From NCBI GenBank assembly GCA_958295945.1, contig OY282386.1, positions 1,491,371 to 1,555,370 of the forward strand: a stretch of DNA of 64,000 nt, in the 5' to 3' direction. The DNA comes from Candidatus Poribacteria bacterium. GTDB taxonomy: Bacteria; Poribacteria; WGA-4E; WGA-3G. The first letter of the stretch is position 1, and the number at the start of each line of letters is the position of its first letter. This document shows, in pieces, positions 8,902 through 19,800 of the stretch. Position numbers and translations under genes: made by a program. Below the pieces are notes generated by a model. The model saw nothing but the letters and a program-made list of their open reading frames with translations, did no database searches and was not told the origin of the DNA.

Positions 8902-10347
8902 ATGATATCGTTACCACAAACACCCGGCAGATTATGTGATGGGTTCTCACGTAGAGAATTTCTCCGCGTGGGTGGCGCGGCGATGCTCGGTATAAGTCTA
9001 CCACAAGTCCTGTCACTCCAAGCCAAGGCAAACACGACAGTTGACCTCGCGATGCCTCTCAACGGTTGGGGCAAAGCAAATTCTGTCATTCTGCTATTCT
9101 TACAAGGTGGACCAAGTCATATTGATATCTGGGATCCAAAACCTGATGCTCCGTCAAATATACGGGGTGAATTTAATCCTATTCCGACAAACGTTCCTGG
9201 CATTCAGTTATCAGAAACGATGCCTAAATTAGCGCAACAGATGGACAAAGCCTGTCTGATTCGTTCAGTAAGTTATACACCAGCCGGACTTTTCAATCAT
9301 ACTGCTGCGATGTATCAGATGGTTACAGGAGAAACACCGGACAAGGTCGCACCTTCGGGACAGCTTGACCCTCCCTCACCTGCTGATCATCCAAATGCTG
9401 CTGCACATATTGCAAAGTTCAGACCACCAGATGAACCGATGTTGGCAGCTGTCCAACTCCCACGACCGATGCAGGAGAGTGGTATCATCGGTAAAGGTGG
9501 AAATGCTGGGTTCCTCGGCAGAGCTTACGACCCGTATTTTCTGTTCCAAGATCCGAACAAAGAGGTCAAACTGGATGATCTGACACTCCGACCGGAAATA
9601 CCACCTGCGCGATTGCAGCGTCGGAAAACACTACTTGAAACGATTAACGCAAATATGCCTGAGATTGACAAGGTCGCCGATTCTTATGCATTGAACGAAT
9701 ATTATGAAAAGGCGTATGATCTCATCTTGTCACAGAAGGCACGAAATGCGTTTGATTTGTCTCAAGAAACGGATGTACTACGTGACAAATATGGTCGACA
9801 TACATTTGGTCAGAGTGCACTGCTTGCACGACGTTTGGTAGAAGCAGGTACGCGCTTCGTTCAAGTGAACTGGCCTTCAGTTGCGAACGGCAATCCAAAT
9901 ACTACTGCATGGGATACGCATGCTGCCAACTTCGGTCCGTTGAAAAACCTACACTGTCCCAAGTTAGATAGTGCGGTTTCTTCACTGCTTGAAGATTTAG
10001 ATCAGAAGGGTATGTTAGAAGAAACGCTTGTGCTCGCTATTGGTGAATTTGGACGATCACCACGGATGGGTATTAGCACATCTGGTAATGGAAACGCTCC
10101 TGATGGACGTGACCATTGGCCCTATTGCTATACCGGTCTAATTGCAGGTGCAGGTGTCAAAGGTGGTCAGGTTTACGGTAAGTCCGATGCAACTGGTTCA
10201 ACACCACTTGAAAAGCCTGTGCATCCGCGAGATATACTCGCTACGATTTACCATACACTTGGTATTGATCCGCACACTATCGTGATGAATCACTTAGACC
10301 AACCACGGGAATTGGTGAAAGGCGAAGTGATTACAGGTATATTCTAA
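8902..10347 (+). CDS. DUF1501 family protein (Tat-exported)
   Basis: A 481-residue DUF1501 protein. The N-terminus carries a twin-arginine signal, SRREFLRVGG, followed by a hydrophobic stretch ending near QAKA. This implies folded export, usually with a cofactor or metal. The sequence shows GGPSHIDIWDPKPDAP early and GEFGRSPRM plus GRDHWPYC late, which mark this alkaline-phosphatase-superfamily clade. DUF1501 genes commonly follow DUF1549/DUF1553 genes, and the gap here is 66 bases. The start could be ATG 8902 or the TTG directly before it; GGAGG at 8889 serves both. Confidence 0.9.
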   Translation: MISLPQTPGRLCDGFSRREFLRVGGAAMLGISLPQVLSLQAKANTTVDLAMPLNGWGKANSVILLFLQGGPSHIDIWDPKPDAPSNIRGEFNPIPTNVPGIQLSETMPKLAQQMDKACLIRSVSYTPAGLFNHTAAMYQMVTGETPDKVAPSGQLDPPSPADHPNAAAHIAKFRPPDEPMLAAVQLPRPMQESGIIGKGGNAGFLGRAYDPYFLFQDPNKEVKLDDLTLRPEIPPARLQRRKTLLETINANMPEIDKVADSYALNEYYEKAYDLILSQKARNAFDLSQETDVLRDKYGRHTFGQSALLARRLVEAGTRFVQVNWPSVANGNPNTTAWDTHAANFGPLKNLHCPKLDSAVSSLLEDLDQKGMLEETLVLAIGEFGRSPRMGISTSGNGNAPDGRDHWPYCYTGLIAGAGVKGGQVYGKSDATGSTPLEKPVHPRDILATIYHTLGIDPHTIVMNHLDQPRELVKGEVITGIF

Positions 10348-10363
10348 ATTAGTTCTAATACTG

Positions 10364-10406
10364 AAACCAGTGCTTGGATAATTAGAGTTTAAGCACTGGT
10401 TTTCTC
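10364..10406 (+). terminator. Intrinsic terminator after the DUF1501 gene
   Basis: A perfect 12-bp stem (AAACCAGTGCTT/AAGCACTGGTTT) with a 15-base loop ends in TTTTCT. It closes the DUF1549-DUF1501 unit. Confidence 0.75.
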
Positions 10407-10469
10407 ATACAAATAGAGTAACTGAGGTCTTAAATAGTAGTAGTAACATATAAGAAAATTCTGATATCC

Positions 10470-10496
10470 GCAGGTTTGCTTAGTAAGCGCGCCTAC
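10470..10496. repeat. Small palindromic repeat
   Basis: An imperfect inverted repeat starting GCAGGTTTGC and ending GCGCGCCTAC around TTAGTAA. It has the same style as the GTAGGCGAGG...CCTCGCC palindrome inside the element at 57388. It lies in the 5' region of the gene at 10545. Confidence 0.45.
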
Positions 10497-10544
10497 CAAT
10501 GTTATACATTAATTGTAAATTCTAATATAAATGTGGAGATTATA

Positions 10545-11600
10545 ATGTTATTCAAAAAGTATAATTGGCAATCAAAAGTTCTGGGAATAACACTCGGTAT
10601 TACTCTTCTTCTACTCACGTTGTCTGTCACTTTCGCGGATACTTCAACACTTCGTCTTGGTGGAAACGCACCTATTGGTTTAATAACCGATCACGGATAC
10701 AAAGCAGGTGATGTAGTGTTCAGCCAACGAGGTGTGGTGATAGGTTTGCATGCATTGCAGTCTGGCACAGATACGATTGAAACAGCAGATGTGCTAAAAG
10801 ATTATATGTTTGCTCCAAACTATATAATTACATCAACACAGATATTCAGTACTACCTATGCCCCGCATGATCATATTACTTTGATGGCGATAATGAATTA
10901 TCATGAACGGTACATGCAGATGGAAGGTTCATATCAGCAAGGAGACCATCAAAAACAACCTGTTGGGATATATAATATAGACAGCAATGGTTTTGGCGAT
11001 ATCAAATTTGATACGTTACTCACGTTATTGAAAAAAGAGCACCTTACGCTCGTCGGAAACATCGGTGTTTCGTTGCCAGCAGGGAGTATCGCGAAAAAGG
11101 GAGATGATGGACGGGTACTGCCTTACCCGATGCAACTCGGTAGTGGTTCCTATGAAGCGCGTCCGGGCATCACGGTTTTCGGTACAAAAGAGGACTGGAG
11201 TTATGGTAGTCAATTGATCAGTTCCTTACCCTTACATCAAAATGCACGCAAATATCGGCATGGCAACACTTTCACCGTGACTGCTTGGAGCACACAACGC
11301 GTAAACAATTGGTTCCAGTTTGGAGGGAGACTTCTATTTTCACACAAAGCGGCATTCAGCAGCAGCGGTCCTGAGTTGAATCAAAGCATAAGTCCAATCC
11401 ACCAAATAGATTCCCAAGGCAGCACGCAACTTGACATCGCTATTTCAACTGATTTTATGATCCCTACTCCTACAAGAGGACCTCTTGAACGGAACCGTTT
11501 AGCGTTTGAGATTCAGATACCGGTGTATCAAAATCTAACGGGGATACAACTCATCAACCGATTGCAGTTCACTGCCGGGTGTCAATTTTTCTTCCGTTAA
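10545..11600 (+). CDS. Predicted outer-membrane beta-barrel-like protein
   Basis: A 351-residue protein with a signal peptide (residues about 10-32, ending SVTFAD). It has alternating hydrophobic strands and the C-terminal ending LQFTAGCQFFFR, an outer-membrane-like terminal strand ending in aromatics. The early segment PIGLITDHGYKAGDVVFSQR and the later YAPHDHITLMAIMNYH resemble a family of putative metal or solute transporter barrels with GDHxHxxGEWMxSYR motifs, though this copy is divergent. The function is unknown. The start ATG 10545 was chosen because TGGAG lies upstream and the signal peptide then begins properly. Confidence 0.55.
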   Translation: MLFKKYNWQSKVLGITLGITLLLLTLSVTFADTSTLRLGGNAPIGLITDHGYKAGDVVFSQRGVVIGLHALQSGTDTIETADVLKDYMFAPNYIITSTQIFSTTYAPHDHITLMAIMNYHERYMQMEGSYQQGDHQKQPVGIYNIDSNGFGDIKFDTLLTLLKKEHLTLVGNIGVSLPAGSIAKKGDDGRVLPYPMQLGSGSYEARPGITVFGTKEDWSYGSQLISSLPLHQNARKYRHGNTFTVTAWSTQRVNNWFQFGGRLLFSHKAAFSSSGPELNQSISPIHQIDSQGSTQLDIAISTDFMIPTPTRGPLERNRLAFEIQIPVYQNLTGIQLINRLQFTAGCQFFFR

Positions 11601-11656
11601 TGTGGAAAACAAATATTCTATTCCTACCCAAGTGAGCACATCATAACTACTAAGTA

Positions 11657-11744
11657 ATACTAAATTAGTTTGATTAGAAGTTTTGCTAAAGTTAGTATTG
11701 TGAGGCACGGAGACCTCGCGCTACAAATCGGGTTAATTTGGTAT
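11657..11744. repeat. Inverted-repeat element, family shared with 39079
   Basis: The ends are ATACTAAATTAG (left) and the inverted ATACCAAATTAACC (right). The right 37 bases (11708-11744) are identical, in reverse orientation, to the left end of the element at 39079. They contain the core GCGAGGTCTCCG. The element lies between two genes, immediately before the PPC-domain gene. Confidence 0.7.
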
Positions 11745-11770
11745 AAGCACTTGTCCAAGAGGTAATCAAT

Positions 11771-14251
11771 ATGCTTGAACCACTATTTTGTAAACACAAA
11801 ACAGCAAAAAATAAGCAGAAATTGCTAATACAAGTTGTCCTAACCTTCTTTTTAATTGTAGGGTTATCACATGCCCAAGTTGCGCCACAATTGTCAAGTA
11901 TATCCCCACGTGCAGCACAACGCGGACAAACCATTGAAGTTACGTTAGTCGGAAAAAACATTGACGAAAGTGCGAAGATATGGCTCAGTAAAGATGGTAT
12001 TAAAGCAAAAATAAAGCAAAAAACGCCTGTAGCAACCGTTCGCTTTACAGGTTCTGGTATTTCAGCGAACATTCCAAATGACCCGCGGTTAGTTCTTTCA
12101 TTTGAAATTGCCTCTGACGCACCACTCGGCAATCATCAGATACGCCTTATAACGCCAAATGGTGTTTCCAACCCACAGAGTTTCATGGTCGGTGACCTCC
12201 CTGAGATGAAAGAGCAGGAGCCAAATTCTACTAATGAAGAATCAAATTTGCTTGAGTTGCCAGTTACTGTTAATGGTACGGTTGCTTCTATTGATGATGT
12301 GGATATATTTCATTTTAATTTAAGAAAAGGCGCGCGTCTCATATCTGATATATTCGCGCAACGTATTGGGTCTCCTTTAGATTCGTATATGGTTTTGTAT
12401 GATCCAAATGGTGCTGAGGTCGTAAAAAGTTTGGATGGAAACGGTTTAGATTCATTCATCGATTATACAACCCAACTGGAAGGGAAGTACACACTCCACA
12501 TTCGAGATGTCCGATATCAAGGTGGTGGTAATTATCTGTATAGGTTGAATATCGGAGAGTTACCCTATCTTCAGAGTGTTTTTCCATTGGGTGGAAAACG
12601 CGGTGTTCCTAATACAGTCAATGTTGCTGGTGCTAATTTGGGGTCCATAAATTCAATACAACTTGATATTTCACCTGATACATCGCTTGGAATTCAGGAG
12701 CTTAGAGTCAGTAATCCGAATGGTTTAGAGACAAACCCTTATCCATTTGCTATTGGTGAGTTCAACGAGACAAATGAAACAGAACCCAACGATGCATTGG
12801 CACAAGAAAACAAAATCGGTACACCCATCACAGTCAACGGTAGAATAGAGAAAGAAGGAGATGTAGATAGGTATTCCATCAAAGTTGAAAAAGGAACGAG
12901 TTTAGTCTTTGACGTAAAAGCACGCGAGTTTCGCTCACAACTTGACCCTGTGCTAACTATCTATTCGCATAAAAAAGGAGAAGCAGAAGGTAGTGTAGAA
13001 GAACAGGTATTACGCGTCAATGATGATGCGAGTGGAACGGATGCAAGGATTGCATTTACATTCCCAGATGTCGGTGATTACGGTATTTCAATACGAGACC
13101 TAAATAGTGCAGGTGGTAGTAATTTTCCATATAGACTTACCATTCGTCCACTGAAACAAGGTTTTCGTCTGAGTGTGAATGCTGATAACCCTCGGATTAG
13201 TCGTGGTGGCACGCTTATGTTGACTGCATCAGTAGCCCGTATAGACGGATTCAATGGAGCCCTCCGTTTTTATTCTCCTGATCTACCCAAAGGATTTGTC
13301 GTTAGTCCAACTATTCTTTTTCCCAATCAAAATCAAGCACTGTTAACTATTACCGCACCAAAGGACGCAAAGTTGGGTCTACATCCATTTTCCATTGTTG
13401 GAGTCAGTGCTGTTGGTGGTCAACGTATTGAGGAAACTGCATCACCGAAAGGTATTCTCTTGACGGTGTTGGACACACCACCTTTTACACTATCATTTGC
13501 TGATGTTGATGTGAACGTTGTTCACAATAAAGCTACAAACTTTCATGTGATTGCGGACCGAAGGGATGATTTCACTGGGGCAATTGCCTTAAATGTGCAA
13601 GGTGTTCCGGCTCGTATCACAGGAGGTAAGTCAACAATTCCTGCAGGTAAAAATAGTGCAGTGATTTCATTAAGAGCAGGTACAGTTGAACGACGAGAGC
13701 AATTTTCTGTTGTCCCCACACCAGGAACAAGTTACATTTCTGTGAGTGGTACCGCGAATGTCAACCGAGAAAACTATTCCGAGTCGTCGCCTGCTATACC
13801 ATTGACAGTCGTTGAAGCACCATTTATCGTAACGATTGAACCATTACGTTTTAGCATTGTTTTCCCAAAGCAAACAGACGAAACTGCACCACAGGCTGCA
13901 GCAGATGGTGAAACTGTCGCGGTCTCAAATCCGAGTCCAACTGAAACTTCACAAGCAGAACCTGAGCCGAAGGTTGATCCGATAACCAAGTCCGCAACAC
14001 TTACAATGAGCATTGTTCGCAGAGGAAGTTTTACGGATATAGTCACCATAAAACCGATAACGGTGCCAGAAGGTATCACCATCCCAGATGCAATAATACC
14101 TATCAATGAAAATGATGTTGAAGTAGACCTAAAGGCTATTGGTTCTCTTGAAGCCAAGACCTATCAGGTCAGATTCCGTGCTACTGCTGTCATTAACGGT
14201 AAGACATTCCAACAAGATAGTCCTATAATTAATGTAAAGATAATTCGGTAG
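11771..14251 (+). CDS. Large exported protein with IPT/TIG-like and two PPC domains
   Basis: An 826-residue protein with a signal peptide ending around residue 36 (GLSHAQ). Residues 40-135 are IPT/TIG-like beta sandwich (SISPRAAQRGQTIEVTLVGKN), followed by linkers QEPNSTNEESN and TEPNDALAQEN. Each linker introduces a pre-peptidase C-terminal (PPC) domain with the VDIFHFNL or VDRYSIKV strand. The C-terminal half is further Ig-like repeats. Planctomycete genomes have many such proteins, presumed cell-surface or periplasmic structural or binding proteins. No catalytic domain is seen. It is monocistronic by position, with a terminator about 100 bases downstream. Confidence 0.75.
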   Translation: MLEPLFCKHKTAKNKQKLLIQVVLTFFLIVGLSHAQVAPQLSSISPRAAQRGQTIEVTLVGKNIDESAKIWLSKDGIKAKIKQKTPVATVRFTGSGISANIPNDPRLVLSFEIASDAPLGNHQIRLITPNGVSNPQSFMVGDLPEMKEQEPNSTNEESNLLELPVTVNGTVASIDDVDIFHFNLRKGARLISDIFAQRIGSPLDSYMVLYDPNGAEVVKSLDGNGLDSFIDYTTQLEGKYTLHIRDVRYQGGGNYLYRLNIGELPYLQSVFPLGGKRGVPNTVNVAGANLGSINSIQLDISPDTSLGIQELRVSNPNGLETNPYPFAIGEFNETNETEPNDALAQENKIGTPITVNGRIEKEGDVDRYSIKVEKGTSLVFDVKAREFRSQLDPVLTIYSHKKGEAEGSVEEQVLRVNDDASGTDARIAFTFPDVGDYGISIRDLNSAGGSNFPYRLTIRPLKQGFRLSVNADNPRISRGGTLMLTASVARIDGFNGALRFYSPDLPKGFVVSPTILFPNQNQALLTITAPKDAKLGLHPFSIVGVSAVGGQRIEETASPKGILLTVLDTPPFTLSFADVDVNVVHNKATNFHVIADRRDDFTGAIALNVQGVPARITGGKSTIPAGKNSAVISLRAGTVERREQFSVVPTPGTSYISVSGTANVNRENYSESSPAIPLTVVEAPFIVTIEPLRFSIVFPKQTDETAPQAAADGETVAVSNPSPTETSQAEPEPKVDPITKSATLTMSIVRRGSFTDIVTIKPITVPEGITIPDAIIPINENDVEVDLKAIGSLEAKTYQVRFRATAVINGKTFQQDSPIINVKIIR

Positions 14252-14354
14252 CCATCACTGTTAGCTATTATGTGTAAAGAGTCCAAGATGCATCGCAATG
14301 TTATTGAGATAATAGTATCAAAACATAATGAATGTACTTTTTTACTAGCATAGT

Positions 14355-14385
14355 TGGGATAGGTATTACAACCTATCCCATTTTT
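14355..14385 (+). terminator. Intrinsic terminator
   Basis: A perfect 10-bp stem (TGGGATAGGT/ACCTATCCCA), loop ATTACA, followed by TTTTT. It closes the PPC gene and insulates the bc-complex operon downstream. Confidence 0.85.
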
Positions 14386-14404
14386 GTATAAACAGAAAAA
14401 ATAT

Positions 14405-14420
14405 TCACGGATATCCGTGA
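14405..14420. promoter_or_regulatory. 16-bp perfect palindrome upstream of the bc operon
   Basis: TCACGGATATCCGTGA lies 102 bases before the Rieske start codon and has no T-run, so it is not a terminator. The same sequence forms the centre of the hairpin at 20424 that ends the operon. An operator is possible; the cognate regulator is unknown. Confidence 0.4.
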
Positions 14421-14521
14421 TAAAGTAATTTTAAAGCAGTCAAAATTCATGCAAAGAATCTTATTCTGTGATATACTTTTACAAAATTAATATTGTGATT
14501 CATAGATAGGGGGCATAAACG

Positions 14522-15007
14522 TTGTCACGTCGTTTATTTTTCTTAACACTTGCATGGGGTAGTTTCACTGGTGCACTTGCATTATGTTTCGGTCCGGGGT
14601 TAGTACGTTATCTATATCCACGCGTCTTGTATGAACCATCATCTGTCTTTAAAGCAGGTTTTCCCGCAGAATATCCAGCGGGTAGTGTAAGTGAAAAATT
14701 CAAAAAAGAACCTTTTGGTGTGTGGATTGTTCGCCGCGAAGACGGAGAGTTCTATGCATTACTTACCACTTGCACGCACTTAGGATGTACCCCGCGTTGG
14801 CTCTCATCAGAAAATAAATTCAAATGTCCTTGCCACGGTAGCGGTTTCGATCGTGATGGTATAAACTATGAAGGACCAGCACCACGACCGCTTGAACGTG
14901 TGAAGATTACCTTGGCGGAGGATGGTCAGCTTCAAATAGATAAATCTGTTAAGTTTTTAGGTGAAAAAGGTCAATGGAGTGATCCAGGCGCATCATTGAA
15001 AGTCTAA
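14522..15007 (+). CDS. Rieske [2Fe-2S] subunit of a bc-type complex
   Basis: A 161-residue protein with one N-terminal membrane anchor (about residues 6-28). The Rieske fold has CTHLGC (Cys84, His86, Cys89) and CPCHGSGFD (Cys102, Cys104, His105), giving two Cys and two His cluster ligands plus the disulfide pair. It transfers electrons from quinol oxidised at the Qo site to cytochrome c. It opens a gene run Rieske, cytochrome b N-half, cytochrome b C-half, octaheme cytochrome, monoheme cytochrome. The start is TTG 14522, with AGGGGG about eight bases upstream; no ATG would preserve the anchor. Confidence 0.93.
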   Translation: MSRRLFFLTLAWGSFTGALALCFGPGLVRYLYPRVLYEPSSVFKAGFPAEYPAGSVSEKFKKEPFGVWIVRREDGEFYALLTTCTHLGCTPRWLSSENKFKCPCHGSGFDRDGINYEGPAPRPLERVKITLAEDGQLQIDKSVKFLGEKGQWSDPGASLKV

Positions 15008-15069
15008 CATATAGATAGAATCGACGGCTATTGAGAAAAGATTTAGAATCTAATTGATAAAGGAATACA

Positions 15070-15843
15070 ATGAACGAAGAACGTAAAGGACTAATAAAAA
15101 AGATTACCAATTCCGACATTTGGAAATCTATTTTTCGACACGGCTACGAAAAAACAGGACGTCGTTACACCCTTCAAGTCCTACAAAATGTATGGCTCCA
15201 TTTACATCCTCCCCGTATTTCACGTCACGCTTTGAACTTCAGATTTACATGGTGTATGGGTGGCATCACCTTCCTCATGTTCCTTGTTACAGCAGTTACA
15301 GGTGTATTGCTCATGTTCTACTATCGACCTGTTGCTGAATATGCATTCCGGGATGTTCAAGCACTTGAATTTGACATTCCTTTCGGTATGCTTCTACGTA
15401 ACATGCACAGGTGGGCTGCACACGGTATGGTTATTTCCGTTATGCTCCACATGTTCAGGGTTTTTTTGACAGGTTCATACAAAAAACCTCGTGAGTTTAA
15501 CTGGGCAGTGGGTGTAATTTTATTACTCATCACATTTTTTCTGAGTTTTACAGGTTATTTACTACCTTGGGACCAACTTGCATACTGGGCAGTTACAGTC
15601 GGAACGAATATGGCTCGTGCTACACCAGTATTAGGACATGAAGGTCCTTTTGCCCCAGCAGATATTATCACGCAATCAAATGATGTGAGATTTGCATTAC
15701 TTGGAGGAACTATTGTCGGTCCATCAACATTGTTAAGATTTTATATCTTGCATTGTATTGCTGTACCTCTTGTTGCAAGTTTATTGATGGCGTTACATTT
15801 CTGGCGTGTCCGTAAAGATGGCGGTATTTCTGGTCCCCTATAA
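15070..15843 (+). CDS. Cytochrome b6-type N-terminal half
   Basis: A 257-residue, four-helix cytochrome b. The heme ligands are His113/His127 (spacing 14) and His228/His243 (spacing 15). The 15 spacing in the second pair is the b6f-type signature. Cys62 in the WCMGGIT segment aligns with the Cys of b6 proteins (YCLGGIT) that covalently holds the extra heme c_n, so a third heme is possible. A 45-residue N-terminal extension precedes the usual start of b6. Together with the next gene it makes a full cytochrome b core for quinol oxidation. Confidence 0.92.
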   Translation: MNEERKGLIKKITNSDIWKSIFRHGYEKTGRRYTLQVLQNVWLHLHPPRISRHALNFRFTWCMGGITFLMFLVTAVTGVLLMFYYRPVAEYAFRDVQALEFDIPFGMLLRNMHRWAAHGMVISVMLHMFRVFLTGSYKKPREFNWAVGVILLLITFFLSFTGYLLPWDQLAYWAVTVGTNMARATPVLGHEGPFAPADIITQSNDVRFALLGGTIVGPSTLLRFYILHCIAVPLVASLLMALHFWRVRKDGGISGPL

Positions 15844-15919
15844 GACACTTGGATAAACACAATCAGACCTATACTTTGAAAGAATACGAAATAACATTTG
15901 AAGGAGACAGGATTTAGAT

Positions 15920-16786
15920 ATGGAGAATGTTCTATTATTAATAGAGAAACCTGATAATGTGCCAATTTTGGCAATGCTTTTCCTAATTCCATTCTTTATG
16001 TGGTTAGCATACAGACAAGCACGTCAAACAGATAGAACAGGTGTCCCTTCAGATGCAGCACTTAACGATAAGGTATATGTCTGGCCATATCTCTGTCGTA
16101 ATGAATTTGTCTGTGCAATTATCATCATGCTCATCCTCGCGGTATGGTCTATTATGATTGACGCGCCACTTGAAGAGATGAGCGATCCTGCTAAAACCCC
16201 AAATCCCTCTAAAGCTCCATGGTACTTCCTTGCACTTCAAGAAATGCTGGTTTATTTTGATCCTTGGATTGCAGGTGTAGTTTTACCAGGACTCATAATC
16301 GCAGGTCTTATTGCAATTCCCTATATTGACATCAATCCCAAAGGAAAAGGATATTATACAATCAAGGAACGCCCTTTCGCACTGAGTGTATTCTGCTTCG
16401 GTTTTATTATCCTATGGATTGTCCTGATGATTGTTGGCACCTTCTTAAGGGGACCTGGTTGGAATATATTTATGCCGTGGGAATATTGGGATCCGCATAA
16501 ACTTGTCCCATTAACAAATGTAAATCTATCATATCTCTTTGGCATCCGTGATGAGATGACAGCGAATTTCTTTGGATTTGCGGTAGTTGCAGGATATTTC
16601 GCACTCGGTCCAGTTTTCTATTTTTGGAAAGGTAAAACCAGCAAATTTCTACAAGAACTTGGGTTGATTCGATATGTCATCGTCTCATTTCTGTTCTTAT
16701 GTATGATGGCACTACCGATTAAAATGATACTGCGTTTAGGATTGAATATAAAATATGTGTGGGTGTCTCCTTGGTTCAATGTCTAA
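15920..16786 (+). CDS. Cytochrome b C-terminal half (subunit IV-like)
   Basis: A 288-residue membrane protein with about seven hydrophobic helices. The segment PAKTPNPSKAPWYFLALQEM around residue 90-110 is the Qo-site region. The canonical PEWY motif reads APWY (residues 99-102), losing the glutamate associated with proton exit in bc1/b6f enzymes. The protein is longer than plant subunit IV and has additional C-terminal helices. It lies 76 bases after the b6 half, in the same operon. It completes the quinol-oxidising membrane core. Confidence 0.85.
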   Translation: MENVLLLIEKPDNVPILAMLFLIPFFMWLAYRQARQTDRTGVPSDAALNDKVYVWPYLCRNEFVCAIIIMLILAVWSIMIDAPLEEMSDPAKTPNPSKAPWYFLALQEMLVYFDPWIAGVVLPGLIIAGLIAIPYIDINPKGKGYYTIKERPFALSVFCFGFIILWIVLMIVGTFLRGPGWNIFMPWEYWDPHKLVPLTNVNLSYLFGIRDEMTANFFGFAVVAGYFALGPVFYFWKGKTSKFLQELGLIRYVIVSFLFLCMMALPIKMILRLGLNIKYVWVSPWFNV

Positions 16787-16866
16787 ATGTAGATGTTAAT
16801 AGTATTACATTGTCTTTCTGGATACATTGTACTCGTATTAATGATTGATTTGGAGGAATACACTTC

Positions 16867-19800
16867 GTGAGGAACAACAAAGATATTCCAGCAGAAAAAA
16901 AATCTTATGCTGTTTTGTTCTTTATTCTGTCAGCACTGTTAGGATTAGTTACCGTATGGGGTTTCTGGGATGAAATGATCACTCGAAGACCTTGGAAAGA
17001 ATTCCAACAACAGTTTTACCAATATGAATATGAAAAGACAAAGGCTGAATTGGAACATGCAAAGAAAAATTTACCTGAAAAACCCTCCAATCCTGAAATT
17101 GATACGAAAGAATTAAGTAAATTAGAGAATGCCGTTGAGACGAAAAAGGTGGCGTTGGACGAAGCACTGCAAGAACGCAAGTTTGAACAGAGCAAATCTG
17201 ATGCAATAAACTATAAATATCAGCATAGTCTACATGGAGCACATGGAGAAGAGACAGAAGAAGTACAGAAGTGGAAAGAGAAATTAGACGAATTTGAAAA
17301 ACGGATTGAAGGTGAACTCACTTTTGCAGTCTTGAAAGCACAGATGGAATATGCTAATGAAAATAAATCACTTGCAGAATTTTACCTATCCAATAATGAC
17401 CCAGCAAAAGCACTTTCAACATACCTAATCGCACAAAAAAACAATCCTATTGACACAGATATTGCAGATGGGATTGTTGCAGCACAACAAGCACTCGATT
17501 CCCTTGATACGATAAAGAAACAATTTGATGCAGTTACACGTCTTGAAGACAAATTAGCAGATGTCGGTGGCATCAAACGCAAGTTCCTTGGAAGTCTCTT
17601 AGAAAACCCATTTAGAGAAACGCGGACTATCGTTCAGTATTATCTTGAAGAGTTTGATTATACTGCCGATCGATGTGCGACTTGTCATTTCTCAGTAGAT
17701 AGGAGTGGATATGATTCTGAGGGACAAGAGAACTTTGAAGTAGATGGTGATGGAGAGAACTTTGAAACACATCAACTGAAACATCCAAAGGTTAAACTTG
17801 GTAGTGAGGCAATAGTTATTGATGGTTTTGATGCAGAACCTGACGAATATGAATTGTCCGAAGATGGATTGCTTACGTTCACTGATGAAAACGTCTTTGG
17901 TGAAGTTGAAATATCCTATGAAACGGGATACCGTGATGTCCTCCAAACGCACCCTGCACGTAATGTGTTACTTGCCAAACACCCTGTTGAAAAATTCGGA
18001 TGTACACCTTGCCACGGGGGACAGGGACACGGGTTGACTGCAAAATCCGCGCATGCACTGACACACGCAGAATTCTGGCTTACACCTGTGCTTGGCATGG
18101 AAAGAGTCAAAGACGAAAATGGCAAGTATATTGAGATTACATCCGAAGAGAAAAAAGGATATATGGAATCAAATTGTAGACGGTGCCATGATGGGGTAAT
18201 GAAGTTAGACTACGAGGTCGACCCAGAAACTAACATTCCAGAGGACTATGCTCCTACGCTTTCAAAAGGTATGGATCTATTTGAAACACTTGGATGTCAT
18301 GGATGTCATGCAGTTGAAGGTTACAGTTCACTTGAGAAAATTGGCAAAGTGGGACCTTCTCTGAGTAAAGTTGGTAGTAAGGTTAACGATGTCAAATGGC
18401 TTGAAGAATGGATTAAAAAGCCTGAAGCATATCTCCCAGAAACAACCATGCCGAACTTCTTTCCTGTCCACGGCATGACCCAATTAGTCTATTTTAAGAA
18501 TGGTGGTCAGCGGACAGGCGTTGTCACAGAAACAGCTACAAACTACCTTCTTACAGCAGATGATGGCACATCATATACTTATGCAAAAGATGATGTTTTA
18601 CGCATCGTTGACGAGGTAAAATCAATTGCAAAATATCTTGCAGATATGAAAGATCCATCCTTGGAAGAATCGCAAGAAACATATTCAAAATCTGAAAGCG
18701 CGATCAGTGCTGGTGAAGAAACTGTGAAGACGGTAGGGTGTCTGTCCTGTCATACTGTAGACGGATTAGGCAGTGATTTTGCCCCTGCTCTTGACAGTGT
18801 AGGTAATAAAGTTAAACCAAGTTATCTCCGTAAATGGATTGAAAATCCGAGAGAATATGACCCTGATACATCTATGCCAAGTCTACGGTTAAGCAACAGT
18901 GAACTTGATAATGTAGTTGCTTATCTAATGAGTCTACAGAAAGACACACCATCGCCTTTATCCGATTCAATCGGTGAAGTTGATACACAGGAAGGTGAAA
19001 AACTTGTCCGGACTTACGGGTGTTTCGGATGCCATGAGATCCCAGGATTTGAGAATGAATCAAAGGTCGGTGCTGATCTTGGTGAATTCGGTGCAAAACT
19101 ATATGACGAACTTGACTTCGGTGATACCTTAGAAGAAGATGTTGAACATAGTTGGCACGGTTGGACAATTGGAAAACTTACAGACCCAAGAAGATTCCAA
19201 ACGCGACGAATTGTTTCTCGTATGCCAGTGTTCCAAAATCTGAAAAACGATGTAGAAGATGCAAAGGCTATCGCAGTACTATTGAAGAGTTTCCAGCCAC
19301 AACCATACCCATTGAATTATATCTTTGAACATGCAGTTGAACCACATCGTGTTGAAAAACAGAATCAAATAGATGCTGGCAGAAGAGTAGTGAAAAAATA
19401 CAACTGTTCCGGTTGTCACATCATAGAGGGTGAAGGTGGTGATTATCAAAACGTTATTGTTTCACACGAAGGTTTAGGTGAGGCTACTGCTAAGCAGTTA
19501 GCACCTCCACCACTGCAAGCTGAAGGTGCACGTGTCTATCCAAATTGGTTATTTGAATTCCTCAAAGCTCCTTCAGACATCCGTTACGGTCTCAAAGTTC
19601 GTATGCCAACATTTGATATGTCGGATGAAGATGCAACCACACTTGTGAAATACTTCTCGACATTAGACAATGAACCGTTCCCCTATGAAACCATTGAGCA
19701 ACCAATGTCTACTCGTGCTGACTTGCAAGTTGGCAAACAGATTTTTGATGCTCTAAAATGCGATTCATGTCATCCATCCCAAGGTGAGGTGATTCCCACA